A stretch of DNA of 64,000 bases from Hyparrhenia diplandra (lineage: Eukaryota; Streptophyta; Magnoliopsida; Poales; Poaceae): the NCBI GenBank assembly GCA_015847255.1, contig JADLZK010007840.1, positions 700,001 through 764,000 of the forward strand. Direction: 5' to 3'. A model generated the notes under the pieces. That model made no database searches. It had not been told where the DNA came from and saw only the letters and a program-made list of their open reading frames with translations. Positions within the stretch are counted from its first letter, which is position 1. The number at the start of each line of letters is the position of its first letter. This document shows positions 9,688 to 20,035 of this stretch, one piece after another. The position numbers and the translations under genes are program-made.

Positions 9688-9890
9688 TCACGCCCTAGGA
9701 TTGGGCCTTGGGAGGCCGGTCACCCAGCCCAAGGGGTGCAGTGTGGAATCGAGTAGGAAATAAATTAATTAGGAAATAAGGAGATTGAGTCGAAATAAAA
9801 TTAGTTTGCTTTATAAAGAGGTATTCTGATCTATAAGGAAACCTCTTAAAGATTCTTAGCGTGCAAGTCTTTCCCCGGACTATAAATATA
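9688..9890 (+). mobile_element. Truncated LTR fragment
   Basis: It begins TGTCACGCCCTAGGATTGGG, the usual start of long Tekay-type LTRs, and ends just after a TATA-like ACTATAAATATA at about 9,878. It runs straight into A3 sequence (GAAAGCCACAAAAAATTCTC). Only the first ~200 bp of the LTR remain. Confidence 0.5.
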
Positions 9891-10670
9891 AAGAAAGCCA
9901 CAAAAAATTCTCATCTACCTTGTTCTTAAAATCGTAATCATCACGGATGATGTTTGGATATTGGGATAGAAATGATCAGTCTCCACTCTCTAGCACGAAA
10001 TTTCAAATTAAGGCAGACATGACTTGTTCTTATATATCCATGTGGTGGACAACATATATAAATGCGAAGCACACTATTACAAACATTATTGTACAACAAA
10101 TGTACACCAGTACCTATCTTTCTGGTGTTAGCTATCACCCATCCAACTTATAAAGAGACACCACCCCTTGGCATGCTTCCACTCCATAAACGTTTCCTCC
10201 TTTCGTGCATTTCCTTTGCATATGACACAATCGAAATTCATCTACATAATATCCATGACAAGTTTCAGTTATGTATGGGGATGGGATGCACTGGGATAGA
10301 AGAGAGGGGTTGAAGAAAGAAATCAAGTGTTTGGAACAGACATGATCTCATCAATCATCACAAACGAGCTACCCAACCTGATGAGGCTGATCTGCCAACA
10401 TTTTGTAATGCAGTGTGGAATCCAGTATGTACGCCATCTTCTGTCATAGGAACAACACTGCAAACATTGAGGAGCCATATATGTAGGAGATGTCGAACCA
10501 GTAAAACATGGTGGTGACATTTTGTCAGCCAGGCAACTTCATAGTGGAATTGAGGAGGAATATGCAGCGATGCCACGTTCATGCATATTGAGAGTAGCAA
10601 GAGTTCTTGTCAATCATTATGTCCAACAGTTTGGGAGCATGGTCGTGAATGATGATCATTTGCAAGGTTA
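9891..10670 (+). repeat. A3 tail plus A2 unit, copy 2
   Basis: The A3 tail (TCACGGATGATGTTTGGATA) leads into A2 promoter sequence from 10,060. The TATA box is at 10,147-10,155, the motif ATGGGATGCACTGGGATAGA at 10,281 and the second block GACATGATCTCATCAATCAT at 10,339. The 3' end reaches GTCATTATGTCCAACAG. Stops in all frames across the motif-to-block interval indicate a non-coding RNA. Confidence 0.66.
10147..10155 (+). promoter_or_regulatory. TATA box of A2 copy 2
   Basis: CTTATAAAG in the context CACCCATCCAA-CTTATAAAG-AGACACCACC. Confidence 0.5.
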
Positions 10671-11110
10671 GCTGTGCAAACTAGGCACACAGACTTAATA
10701 TAATGTGATCCTAGATGAAACATATATTATTTATTTGATTGCCAAATTATGTTAGGTTCACTAAATTATCACTTCTAGGAGAGCGATCTTTATAAGTAGT
10801 CAAAATGAATGTAGAGAAAAATAGGAACTGTCAGTGTGTCTATAGAAATTAATCTCTACAGGCAGCCAAAAGACAACTGCACTCTAGAGTTCCCAGTGGC
10901 AGCTAGAAACATAACCACCTACGGAGATCGATCTGCAATGGTGGTTGTCTTCTCTACTCGATCATATCATATGTATTTTTTTTCAAAATTAGAACATCTT
11001 TGCAATATGTATCATTTTCTTGCCATATCTAAAATTTCATTCTCCAAAAATCTGAAATTTCATTTCCCACCTCTGGAAACACATCAAACAATACTTTCTT
11101 ATATAATTTC
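10671..11110. repeat. Shared hairpin-type segment (MITE-like), copy 1
   Basis: The stretch 10,800-10,930 (AGGAACTGTCAGTGTGTCTA, AATTAATCTCTACAGGCAGC) is homologous to 19,262-19,420, where it forms a clear hairpin. In this copy the palindrome is degraded. The rest is AT-rich with no gene seen. Confidence 0.4.
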
Positions 11111-11600
11111 CTGGAATCCAGTATGTACGTCCTCTTTTGTCATATGAAGAACACTGCAAACTTTGAGGAGGCATATCGCAGGAGAGGAGTAAATAGTGGC
11201 GTCATTTTGTCAGCTAGTCAACATCATAGTGGATCCATTCATGCATACTGAAATTGGTTGACAGTCATTGTCAATGGGACAGCGGAAGAAAGCCATGGAA
11301 ATTCTCTAGTAACCGTATTGATGATTTCCACATATAAATTGGAATAGAAAAAGAGGACCAGTCTCAAAATAAAGACCAATATTTCTACTAGACACATAAC
11401 CTCAGAATTCTTGAACAAGCTGCCCAATAAAAATTGTCTTCTTGCTATATGAACAAATTTGGAAGACCACTTTAGCACCATGAACGAGTGAAGAATGAAA
11501 CGCCAGAGAGGGAAGCCGATATGCCAGTACGTACATACATCGTGACTTACTAAAAGCAAACCGCAGTTCAACCAGTGTCTAGATATTATCTTGTTAAGAA
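11111..11600 (+). repeat. A2 3' segments without promoter
   Basis: GGAATCCAGTATGTACGTCC and ATGAAGAACACTGCAAAC at 11,113-11,165 match the A2 3' part. At 11,330-11,480 a diverged A-type body follows (AATTGGAATAGAAAAAGAGG, GAACAAGCTGCCCAATAAA). No TATA box and no clear motif are present. Confidence 0.45.
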
Positions 11601-12638
11601 TGATATGTACTTATGCTTATTTATTTTCATTATTTCAACAAAAATCCTGGATGATTACAAATGGCAATGGTTGTGAGGTTTATGATGAGGATGACTTGGT
11701 TTGAGGTCAACCAGTCGACCGTTCCCTATGGCTATGGCGGCAGCCTAGAGTTATCTTTAGTTATTCATTTGCATAGACATGGATGGTATTTGTGTAATGA
11801 ATTAAAAGTTCTCAATGTAATATGGCATTCAGCTTCATACTCTCTTTTTAATTTGTCTCTATATGTGTCTGATTGATTCCTAGGTGCACATATGGTTCGT
11901 ATCCAATTTTGTTTTAAAATTAGGTGTGACAATTTCTTTCAATATTTTTTAGCTTTCCTTTCCATTGTATATTGCAACCAACTAAATAACGACTCAGCTA
12001 CAAAAGTATTCTTACATGAACACTAGTCATCACTCCTCACCTACTCTTTCTTTATGATTTTATAAACTGTATTTATTTAATTGCTCCCTCAGAATGATGA
12101 GTATATAGAGATGCTTCAGATGTGAAATGAGACGAACAAAATGGGCACATTAAGTCCTTCTTGTGGTAGGTAGCTACATATTGGTTTGTGGACAAGAAGT
12201 TTTCAAGGTTGTGCTCACAGCAGTTTGGGTTTGTGCTTTACTTCCTGCATTGCTTAATTTGCCACATGCATGGAAGAATATATGGCATATTGTGTTTTTC
12301 TACTGCAGTACGATTGTGCAACTCCTTAGGCATGGAAAGCACCAGGAAAACACAATGCATATACAGATTACGACGAACTTGCGTGACCCCACTGATTTGC
12401 AACATCGTCCGGTTGTGATTGTTGTAGGAACAGTACTGTGGCTCGATACTGTTGTAGCCTAGGAATTTTGATTTTATTTGGTCAATAATTGTTGCTTTGT
12501 TGAACCCTTCCAAGTCTGAAGCCTCTCTTGTAGTGTGATCAGCTCAACAGGAAGTGTCAATTGGCCTTTTGCAGTGTTAAATATATGTCAAATATGCATA
12601 CATTTTGGTTATATTATATTGGGATGGTGGAAGAAAAC
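11601..12638 (+). other. Unassigned AT-rich region with one 99-codon ORF
   Basis: The longest frame is 12,163-12,462 (+), starting MVGSYILVCGQEV, with hydrophobic stretches in its first half. It has no recognised domain, no sister copy in this window and no promoter context, so I regard it as a chance frame or a fragment of a captured gene. The flanks 11,601-12,160 and 12,463-12,638 show no feature apart from A-unit fragments near 12,600. Confidence 0.2.
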
Positions 12639-13440
12639 ATTTTTTTTTTGAAAACGAGCTTAGCTCGTTCTTCGTTAAGAGAGGTTAGGAAACATCCAAC
12701 AGAAATACAAATCCTCACTCCCGGACATGGTGAGGTGCCATGTTAGGGGTGGAAGAACACGTTACACAAGTCACCGGCTCTAACGGTGGCGCTTCGAGTG
12801 TTGTACTACTGAAGAACAATTTTGCGACTAGAGGGAGGCGCGCCTGAATTAACCGATGGTTGCCAACAGCATCGCAATCCCTTTCAAGTCTGCTCGCACC
12901 CATTCCTCGCCCTCTTCAAGGATGACATCCCGCAGCTGGAGAGGCGTCCTGGAGATGTGGTTGAAGGTGCGCCTATTGCGCTCTTTCCAAATAACCCAAG
13001 AGACGAGCAGCACCGCAGAGTCAAAGGGTCATCGAAGCTGCTTAGGGACGGCGGTGCAAGCTGCTATCCACCAGTCCATGAGGTACGTAGGAGTCCACAG
13101 ATGGCCCCAGGTGATCCATCCCTACACGAAATAGGAGGAGGTGCCAGACCTGTCTGGTGATGATGCAGGCTGTGAGGATGTGGTTGATAGTTTCGTCCTC
13201 TTGCGAGCAAAGGGCGCAAATGATGCTTGGCTGCAGGCCGTGATGCCAACGGCGTTCCACAGTCTAGGGGCGGCCATGGAGTGCGAGCCAGGAGAAGAAC
13301 TTAACCTTGGGTGGGGCGGACGGGGCGCTCCCCAAAATCTCCTTGGCCCCCGGCAGGGTCATGCTCCCCTGGAAGAAAGCATTGTTTGCAAAAGAGCTAG
13401 AGTAGTTACCTCCCGAAATCCACCTCCGGACTAGGCGGTC
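12639..13440 (-). mobile_element. 5'-truncated LINE (ORF2 C-terminus) insertion
   Basis: The element lies inside an A3 unit (GGTGGAAGAAA...CCAAAAAAAATTCATC). On the minus strand it ends with TTAACGAAGAACGAGC and a poly(A) tract (12,641-12,650 as T on the plus strand). GAAAAC-type sequence flanks both sides as a likely target duplication. Its coding part is the ORF2 C-terminal zinc-binding region. Confidence 0.75.
13042..13434 (-). pseudogene. LINE ORF2 C-terminal zf-RVT domain remnant
   Basis: Two minus-strand frames separated by a frameshift give the plant zf-RVT signature. The first (from about 13,434) contains PPKVKFFSWLALHGR. The second (13,260-13,042) contains RRWHHGLQPSIICALC followed by SQEDETINHILTAC. 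This is the CALC...H...C zinc-binding module after the reverse transcriptase in L1-type plant LINEs. The RT and endonuclease are absent, so it is a dead 5' truncation. Confidence 0.8.
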
Positions 13441-13917
13441 GAAAACCAAAAAAAATTCATCTACCTTATTCAGTAAAATCCTAACCATCACGGATGATGT
13501 TTTGGAAATATTGGGATGCGCCAGGACGCAATGGCATAGAAAAGATGAGCCTCCACTCTCCAGCGCTAAATTTTAAATTCAGGCAGAGACATGGCCTGTT
13601 CGTTCTAATATATCCATGTGGTGGATAACATAATTGTGAAGCACTCTTAGAAACTTTATTGTAGAACAAATGTATTCCACTGCCTACCTTTCTGGTATCA
13701 GCAATCACCCATCCAACATATATAAAGATGCTAGCTCCACCCGTGGCATGCTTCCACTCTGTAACGTTTCCTCCTTTTTGCATATGACACAATTGAAATT
13801 CATCTACAGACATGATCTCATCGATCACATTGAGTTCCGGTTATGTATGGGAATGGGATGCACTGGGATAGAATAGAGGGGTCAGAGAAACACGAGTAGT
13901 GTTTGGAACAGACCTTC
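13441..13917 (+). repeat. A3 tail plus A2 unit, copy 3 (3' truncated)
   Basis: The A3 piece resumes after the LINE (TCATCTACCTTATTCAGTAA; altered motif near 13,511). The A2 upstream region is at about 13,600, the TATA box ACATATATAAAG at 13,717-13,727 and the motif ATGGGATGCACTGGGATAGA at 13,853. The second block (GACATGATCTCATCGATCAC) appears before the motif, at 13,809, which shows internal rearrangement. The unit ends at about 13,917 by fusion to an A1 body. Confidence 0.6.
13717..13727 (+). promoter_or_regulatory. TATA box of A2 copy 3
   Basis: CATATATAAAG preceded by CACCCATCCAA and followed by ATGCTAGCTCCACC, a 4 bp expansion of the usual context. Confidence 0.55.
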
Positions 13918-14250
13918 AGTGATGGGACGCACTAGGATATAAAAGAGGACTAACAGAATGAGGTATGGTATTTCCGATAGACATGGTGTCGTTAATCACA
14001 ACTGCTCACCAGCTGCCCAACTCATGAAGTTGACCTGCCTGCAATTTGAGGGATGACGAAGCTGGGATGGATGGGAGGAGTGAGAGAAAACTGGATTCAT
14101 CTGCATTTCAGGGGGAAGTGATGTGGAGTCAAGGAGCACAGGGATTGGAAGAGTAACAGAAAGTTGGGGAGAATTGGTGGAGTGAGAGAAACCAGGTGCC
14201 CAACTTCAGGTTTCTGTTTTGTTTCTATTTCTGGGTGAAAGAATTGCGAG
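13918..14250 (+). repeat. A1 body fused behind A2 copy 3
   Basis: It starts inside the motif (GATGGGACGCACTAGGATAT at 13,921), about 70 bp after the A2 motif. It continues with the A1 second block (GACATGGTGTCGTTAATCAC at 13,980) and the GGAGTGAGAGAAAACTGG tail. Since the junction falls in the motif, unequal recombination between two units is the simple explanation. Confidence 0.6.
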
Positions 14251-14511
14251 AGCATGAAACCCTCAACCCACAGCTGTGGCATCTCTATTATGCCATTTAT
14301 ATTTGTCATTATAGTGTCTGGATCTGCGGATAGTAGCATGCTCTAGAGCAAAAATAATTGAGATTTCTGCACTTTTGCTTGCAGTCTTGAAACAATTATC
14401 TTTGTTTACCTTAAGAATGCAGAATCCACTACGAATTTGTAGCTTATTACACTTCATACATTGCTCACGGCAAAGGTTCTATGGTAGTATATTTTTTTAT
14501 TTCATTGGAAG
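14251..14511 (+). repeat. C segment, copy 1
   Basis: It is homologous to 46,480-46,745: GTGGCATCTCTATTATGCC, TGAGATTTCTGCACTT, CAATTATCTTTGTTTACCTT and GTAGTATATTTTTTTATTTC. Shorter pieces recur at 18,300-18,380 and 49,915-49,980. Reading frames are not conserved between copies. Confidence 0.5.
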
Positions 14512-14706
14512 TACCTCTGTCCCCAACCCCAAATATACCCATTAACTTGTGCTACAGTGACACATCACGATATACAATTACGCGATTTATTTTTCCAGTG
14601 TCATAAATGATGTTATGTTTTACTGTAAAGTTGATCAAACTTTAAATAGTTTGACTTTAGTTGATTGTATATATGAATTTATATGAATTATTTTGGGACC
14701 GAGGTA
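14512..14706. mobile_element. Stowaway-like MITE
   Basis: The ends CCTCTGTCCCCAA and TTTTGGGACCGAGG form imperfect inverted repeats close to the Stowaway consensus and are bordered by TA on each side. Length is 195 bp. Its interior (GTGTCATAAATGATGTTAT, AAGTTGATCAAACTTTAA) recurs at 56,640-56,750 without intact ends. Confidence 0.6.
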
Positions 14707-15480
14707 GTAGCTTCTAATCGACCCGGTGTATTATCTAGGCAGTTTGAGCAGTCAGCTGAAGTTGTGCATGTTTAGAGTCTCGTGTGACATGCATCACCTG
14801 CACGGAATGTCGGCGGCTCGATGCAATGGACGAATGTGCTAGCATGCGTGACTCAATGATCAAGAACAGATAATGCTAGATCCCAGCTCAAAAAAAAACT
14901 GAACCAGCTTCCGAAAAAAAGACGCTGAAAAAGCTTGCAGTTTCCACAAGTCGAGGTAGGATCGAAGTGGAAACTGCACACGAGAAGATCTGGCTATGGC
15001 GATGATGCACGCAGCAGCACCTCTTTCTCAGATGAGACATTCTTCATCCCCAGTATTGCTGTTACAGCGCTCACCTCAACTGTGCAGGCTCCTAGTTGTT
15101 CTGGTGCTCACTTCCACTGGGAAGAGCCCCGTATGGATCTACCAACTCACACTACCTTGGACGGCGCGGTCTGCGGGTTATGAGAATTAGTGCCAAAATA
15201 AGCTCTGGATAGGAGGCAGCAATTGTCTCTTTTGCTAGAGCAGATATTTCCGGTACCTCCAAATCCTACTAGTGCTGAGTTGAATTGAACCAAATTAAGA
15301 AGGAAAAATGACCAGCATGATTTCGTTTCCAACACTGCCTCTATGATCATAGTAACAATATATGACGGGACTACTCATGGTACTGGTGGGGAGAAAACAT
15401 ATCATAAAAATCCATTTAAACTGTCACATGGCAAGGATTGGATGGCATAATTATATATATTAATTGGAGGGGTACTGTGT
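14707..15480 (+). repeat. B' module (diverged B), copy 1
   Basis: Sequence from 14,775 (GTGTGACATGCATCACCTGC, GCTCGATGCAATGGACGAAT) matches 56,755-57,060, including GATCAAGAACAGATAATGCT. The 3' part aligns loosely to B modules (ACCTCCAAATCCTACTAGTG, AGTTGAATTGAACC). The 82-codon frame at 14,935-15,183 is not shared with the other B' copy. Confidence 0.5.
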
Positions 15481-16126
15481 ATTGGTGTTAAGGTCCTCGT
15501 GTGTTTTCTGTCCCCTGTGGTCTCGACTCAAATTTGAAGACGGCACTACTTCATGTTTGCGCCATTCTAGTACACGCACATTCATCTCTTTCAACATGTT
15601 TTGATTTCCAATCTCAACTTCTTCCTCACAAAATCAGAATGCACTGATGACAGATTTAATTTGATATGCCACCCATAAACGCATACTACTGCTGATTAAT
15701 TGGAATTTTTTTATTTTTGTTACTATCCAAGAGGATGAAGAATTCGTAACAATGCAAACTAAGACCAATAGACCCTTGTCGCCAGTGCTGCTGGAGGCCA
15801 CAGATTAGAAATCTCAAGACCCATGTAGTTTTTTTATGTTTTTTTTTTTTTTTTTTGAGAAATAAGAGCCATGTAGTTCGTTTGGAGTTTAGTTGTGAAC
15901 CCGAAATGAGTTTATTTCTTGGTGTGTTTTTTTGTTTTAAGTTTGGAGTAATGCTTGTTTCTTGAAAAGAGTCGAAGCTAGATTTTTCCATTACCTTTTT
16001 TTTTCTTAAAAAAAAATAAGATCCCAGTACAAGACGCTGAAGCACAGCTTCCGTGCAAACGAAATATAGATCTCAGCTCTGGAAGAAGATGCAGCAGAGC
16101 CTCTTCATCAGATTCGACACCATGTT
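15481..16126 (+). repeat. B module 3' end joined to a second B module 5' end
   Basis: At 15,560-15,830 lies a B tail (CACGCACATTCATCTC, CAATGCAAACTAAGACCAAT, CCAGATTAGAAATCTCAAG). From about 15,860 a new B 5' end starts after a T-rich run (GTTTGGAGTTTAGTTGTGAA, AAGACGCTGAAGCACAGCTT). Head-to-tail B modules imply local tandem duplication. Confidence 0.5.
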
Positions 16127-16494
16127 CCTTTTTCTAGATCACGGAATAACCATTCCGACCTTCACATCCACAAGTAGATGCTTATAGCCCAGCATTACAT
16201 GGAGATTCTTAGACAAGATTCTGTTACACAGATCATAAAAAGAAAACGACACTGGATATATCACACGGCTACCAATAGCCTAAACAAAGAGCCAATGCTC
16301 AAACACAGAGGATGCAAGTTCCAGGACATTCAACAACCCTAACTGTAGAAGGGATCAGCCTCCAGGACATTTTTTTTAGATAATGGAAAATAATATCCGG
16401 CCTCTACATCCGAAGATGTACACAACCAATTAGCCTCAAGGACATGGAACCACCATGACTATGAAAATCATCCAGGATCTCCAAGGATATGAAG
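16127..16494 (-). mobile_element. Retroposon insertion in a B module, internally duplicated
   Basis: It splits the B module after CGACACCATGTTCC. Two related stretches follow T-rich starts: CTAGATCACGGAATAACC at about 16,135 and TAGATAATGGAAAATAATATC at about 16,377, each with a CATCCACAAG/CATCCGAAG segment. Minus-strand polarity with a 3' A-rich end suggests a SINE or a LINE 3' end. The family is uncertain. Confidence 0.45.
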
Positions 16495-16889
16495 TGTACA
16501 CACATGACACTTCCTATCCTTCGGGGTACTTTCGTCATCCTCCTCAGCCTCAGATCAGGCAAGCTGGGGGCCGTGTTGGTGCTCTCCTCACTAGGAAGCC
16601 CAGCATGCCTCAACCCACTCGTGCTCCGTTAGGCACTGTTGTCCTCTGGTTACGAGAACTGGAGCCAGAACAAAGAGCTAGAAAGGAGGTGCAAGTACTG
16701 CCCTCTGACATTGTAACACTGATCTTTCCGACACCTCCAAATCCTAGTAGTGCATTGAACCGAAATGAAACCATTAAGAAGAAAGTTGTAAAAACTATGT
16801 GCCATAATTTTTTTCCCAATACGACATCTGTGCATGATATCATACAAGTGACACTCACTGCAGGGAACGGGAGCTTATCATATATATAG
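16455..16889 (+). CDS. Hypothetical 144-codon ORF in B module copy 2
   Basis: This is the longest open copy of the frame shared by the B modules. From about residue 14 it reads DTSYPSGYFRHPPQPQI, then a basic/Ser segment, VVLWLRELEPEQ near residue 75, LIFPTPPNPSSALNRNET near residues 96-113, and a C-terminus ending in SLSYI. The first ~13 residues come from the upstream retroposon, so the Met is not ancestral. An upstream piece in sister copies (EVEISALEERAAEPLPQI) would precede it. I recognise no domain. All other copies have stops or frameshifts, so it may be a lucky remnant and not a gene. Confidence 0.25.
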   Translation: MTMKIIQDLQGYEVYTHDTSYPSGYFRHPPQPQIRQAGGRVGALLTRKPSMPQPTRAPLGTVVLWLRELEPEQRARKEVQVLPSDIVTLIFPTPPNPSSALNRNETIKKKVVKTMCHNFFPNTTSVHDIIQVTLTAGNGSLSYI

Positions 16890-17400
16890 GGTCCATCTAA
16901 ACTTTCACAATGCAAGGACTGATTTTATTATATATATTGATTGGAGGGTAGTGTACTAGTGACGAGGTCCTATGTTTCGATTAAATTCTACTTGATATTT
17001 GCACCTTTCTAGTATACACGCACCATCTTGTGTCAACCCATTTTAATTCGGGATCTCAACCTTTTTGTCACTGAATCAAAATGCACTGATGACAGCTTTA
17101 GTGTGCCACCCATAAATGCACTGGTAGTGATTGCTTTTTTTTTTTTTTTTTTTATTACTATATACAGCAGGGATGAAGCATATCCATGACAAACTAAGTG
17201 CCCAAAGACCCTTGCTGTCAGCACTAGCGCTTGGACACGTGGCAATTTGGAGGCCTTAGATTAGAAATCGCAAGTGCGTCTTTGTTAAACTAAAGCAATC
17301 AGTATATATATTTTCGACATTACAATATATTTATTTAACTTGAACTAGGAAAATAGGAGTCTCAAAAATAAGGCCAGTATTTCTCAAAAATACTTGCAAT
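16495..17400 (+). repeat. B module, copy 2 (3' three quarters)
   Basis: It is collinear with 59,200-60,000 and 47,480-48,250: the CCTCCAAATCCTAGTAGTGC core at 16,735, CATATATATAGGGTCCATC at about 16,876, TTCGGGATCTCAACC at 17,047 and GGACACGTGGCAATTTGG at 17,232. A T22 run at about 17,130 is specific to this copy. Confidence 0.6.
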
Positions 17401-18480
17401 GTGCATGTGCAAAAAAAAAAAAATCATTAATTGCTGGTGAACCAGATGCCCATCTTTACAAAGCTTATCGACTAGCGATCTGAGGCAAAGCAGCTCCAAT
17501 TCGTTTTCCTGCCGGTCCACCTGGACTCGCCCAGGCTGAGGAACTCATCCAGCCCTTCTCAATTTGGATGATAAACTCTGCTGGTCAGGAGTAAGAAAAG
17601 GACGATGATGAAGGGAACTGTTCCGCATCCGGCAACACGTGGATCGCCTCTCTCCTGTTAATGAAGTGGTTAATGTCTCAGCTGTCTTATAAGTGGATTA
17701 GCTACAGATGAATTGCCTGGATGACGCAATTGTGATGTAGGAGCTTTGGGCTGGTCGGGTAGTATAAGTACCAAGTAACGACCTATAAAGAGGACCTTAA
17801 TACTGAATGTCTGAACCCCATCCTATCCATTTCCTTTTTGTAACTTGAATCCATTTCTTTCAAATTGATACTCCTCCGATGGCCTGTGAAATCTTGTCCC
17901 CTATTGATGGCCTGGATCTTGTCGTCCTGGCACATCGTGGAGGCCGACGAAGTTAGAACACAGGTCCGGACAAAGTGTTCGGAACCCTGGTTCAGCAGGC
18001 CAAGAAGGTGGTACAGTGCGTTGGCCAGGCATTGGCAAGGTTGGACCAGCTCGAGGCGCGGCCACCACCCACCGCCCCATCCTCCTCTCGGTTGCCAGGA
18101 CTACAGCACGCACCACCACCGCTACTGTGACCGACGCCCAGGTGGCTTGACAGGGCACTGATTTGCATTTGGTGGGGAGTGGACCAGAAGGCACGTGTGC
18201 ACCACGTGTATGTCCCCCCCGCTGTTCATCCTGTTCAAATTTCCCTACGCAATCCTGTACAAATGGACTTGTAGAGGAGCATGCTTATGAGCCATAAACA
18301 CTAATGTTGATATGACTTTGCAACTTATTAAACTTTGTACACTGCTCACGCAAAATGCTCTAAGGTAGTATATTATATTTTTTTGAAAACTTAAGGTAGT
18401 ATATTATATCACTGAAAGGGTATACGCTACTTTAGTATATTGATATTCTGTTCAGGCAATTGAAAGTAGCACTACTAGCA
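17401..18480 (+). repeat. D segment, copy 1, with GC-rich stretch
   Basis: The stretch 17,450-17,800 matches 48,840-49,200 (GGGAACTGTTCC, GTAGGAGCTTTGGGCTGG, AGTACCAAGTAACGACC). At 17,880-18,190 a GC-rich stretch follows, including GGCCTGGATCTTGTCGTCC and TTTGGTGGGGAGTGGACCAG, shared in part with 49,240 and 49,600. Two 97-98-codon frames on opposite strands there are not supported by the sister copy. At 18,280-18,420 there is C-segment sequence. Confidence 0.45.
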
Positions 18481-19200
18481 ATCTTTTCTGCTCTTCTCCG
18501 GACTACATAAATGCCAAGCATTCTTAGAAACATAATTATAGAGCGTATGTACGTAGCTACCTACCTATCAGCTATCACCCATCAACATATAAAGATGCTC
18601 CACCCTTGGCACACTTCCACTCCATAAACATGTCCTCCTTTTCCGTGTTTTTTTAATCCTCCTTTTCCGCATTTCCTTTGCATATGACACAATCAAAATT
18701 CTTCTTCATATCCATGCATGATTTCCAGTTATGCATGGGGATGGGATGCACAAGGATAGAAGAGAGGAGTCACAGACATAATAGCAGTATTTGTAACCCG
18801 ACATGATCTCCTTGATCGTAAACGAGCTGCCCGACCCAATGAAGCTGATTGGCCATCGATTTGCATTCACTGTAGTGGAAACAAGCGTGGAGGCCGTCTT
18901 GCCATATGAAGAAGACTACCATCTTCGATGAGCCTGGTCGCTGGAGAGGTGGTGGTATCAAACAAGCAAAATATGGTGGCGTGGATCCTCCATCAGTCAG
19001 CGTCCACCTCTGGAGAGCTAGCAATGCGATGATGCCATGTGCAAGGCATGAACTTGTCAAAGATAGTCTCGGACAAACATGTCCATCAGTATGAGAGTAG
19101 CTAGAGTTCATGCCAATGGTTATGTACAGACTGGTTGTGGGGCAATAATTTGGATGGTAGCCGAGGCACACATATTTAATTAAATGTGATCCCAGATGAA
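18481..19200 (+). repeat. A2 unit, copy 4
   Basis: The upstream region has CTTCTCCGG and AAGCATTCTTAGAAAC. The TATA box CATATAAAG is at 18,586-18,594, followed by ATGCTCCACCCTTGGCAC. The motif ATGGGATGCACAAGGATAGA starts at 18,741 and the second block GACATGATCTCCTTGATCGT at 18,800, then ATGAAGAAGACTACC. A 62-codon frame at 18,906-19,094 is not open in sisters. It forms an inverted pair with the minus-strand unit at 20,036-20,340. Confidence 0.68.
18586..18594 (+). promoter_or_regulatory. TATA box of A2 copy 4
   Basis: CATATAAAG preceded by AGCTATCACCCATCAA and followed by ATGCTCCACCC, the standard A2 core promoter. Confidence 0.55.
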
Positions 19201-19700
19201 CATAAATTGGCAAATTATGCTTGGATTACTAAGTTATGACCACTACGAGAGTAATTTTCAGATGCAGTCAAAATGGATTTGTAGACAAATATAGGAACTG
19301 CCAATGTGTCCCTAGAGAAATAAAATTTTAGAGGCGGCAAAAAAAGCTGCTGCCTCTAGAAATCAATCTCTATAGGTGGCTAGAAACATTAGTCGCCTCT
19401 GGAGATTGATCTTCTAAAAACACTTTGGCAATGTGTATAATTTTCATGCACATTTTATTTTTTCGCTAGATTTGAAATATCATTTCCCACCCCTTGAAAC
19501 ACAACGTTACTTTCAAGTTTCATATTATCCACATTATATTCATATTGTCAATAGTAATAGAATCCATGCGTCATCAAAATTTATACACGCAAAGTTCAAT
19601 CCAATGTAAACATCACACACTGAAAATATATCTTACACTATATGCATATTTAGAACATTTTTATGCTTAGATAAATTAGGGTTAGTGTGGGGTAATAGTC
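19201..19700. repeat. Hairpin-type MITE-like segment, copy 2, and AT-rich flank
   Basis: At 19,361-19,416 an imperfect palindrome pairs AAATCAATCTCTATAGG with CCTCTGGAGATTGATC around a ~10 bp loop. Before it, GAGGCGGCA and GCTGCCTC pair as well. The same family is at 10,800-10,930. The stretch 19,430-19,700 is AT-rich with nothing recognisable. Confidence 0.45.
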
Positions 19701-20035
19701 GGAGCAGTAAAACAGATTTTACACCAGTCTCTGAAACTGGTGTTACTAACTTATTTTACACCAGAGTCTCTCCTGTGCCCCGAGTTTGTTCAACAACACG
19801 AGGACACTGCATCCTCCATCTGGTGTTGTATTGAAGGCCTCTTCCACGACAACAGATGGACCAGAGCCTCAACTCTGAATTTCAAAGTCTTGCTCATATG
19901 GAAAGACGATGACTTTGATATACACCACGCAGTTGCCTCAGATCACTGGCGGATCAGCTTGTGAAGTTGGGCATAGCTGATTCATGCTCATCGAAACCAT
20001 TTTTCTTACAAATACGAAATTGACTCTACACACTC
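19701..20035 (-). repeat. Downstream part of an inverted A2-type unit
   Basis: Read on the minus strand, it continues the unit below: GAGTCAATTTCGTATTTG, then GCCCAACTTCACAAGCTGAT, matching the second conserved block of plus-strand units. A 9 bp inverted repeat ACACCAGT...AACTGGTGT at 19,727-19,744 could form a small hairpin. The 74-codon plus frame at 19,740-19,964 is antisense to the unit and unconvincing. Confidence 0.45.

Noticed and set aside
11661..12462. Possible host gene between two A-type regions
   Set aside because: Two short frames (71 and 99 codons) have no recognised domain, no conserved copy elsewhere in the window and no coherent splice pattern, so no gene is called.
17865..18194. 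Overlapping 98- and 97-codon ORFs on opposite strands
   Set aside because: GC-rich composition opens both strands. The homologous region at 49,240-49,640 does not keep either frame.
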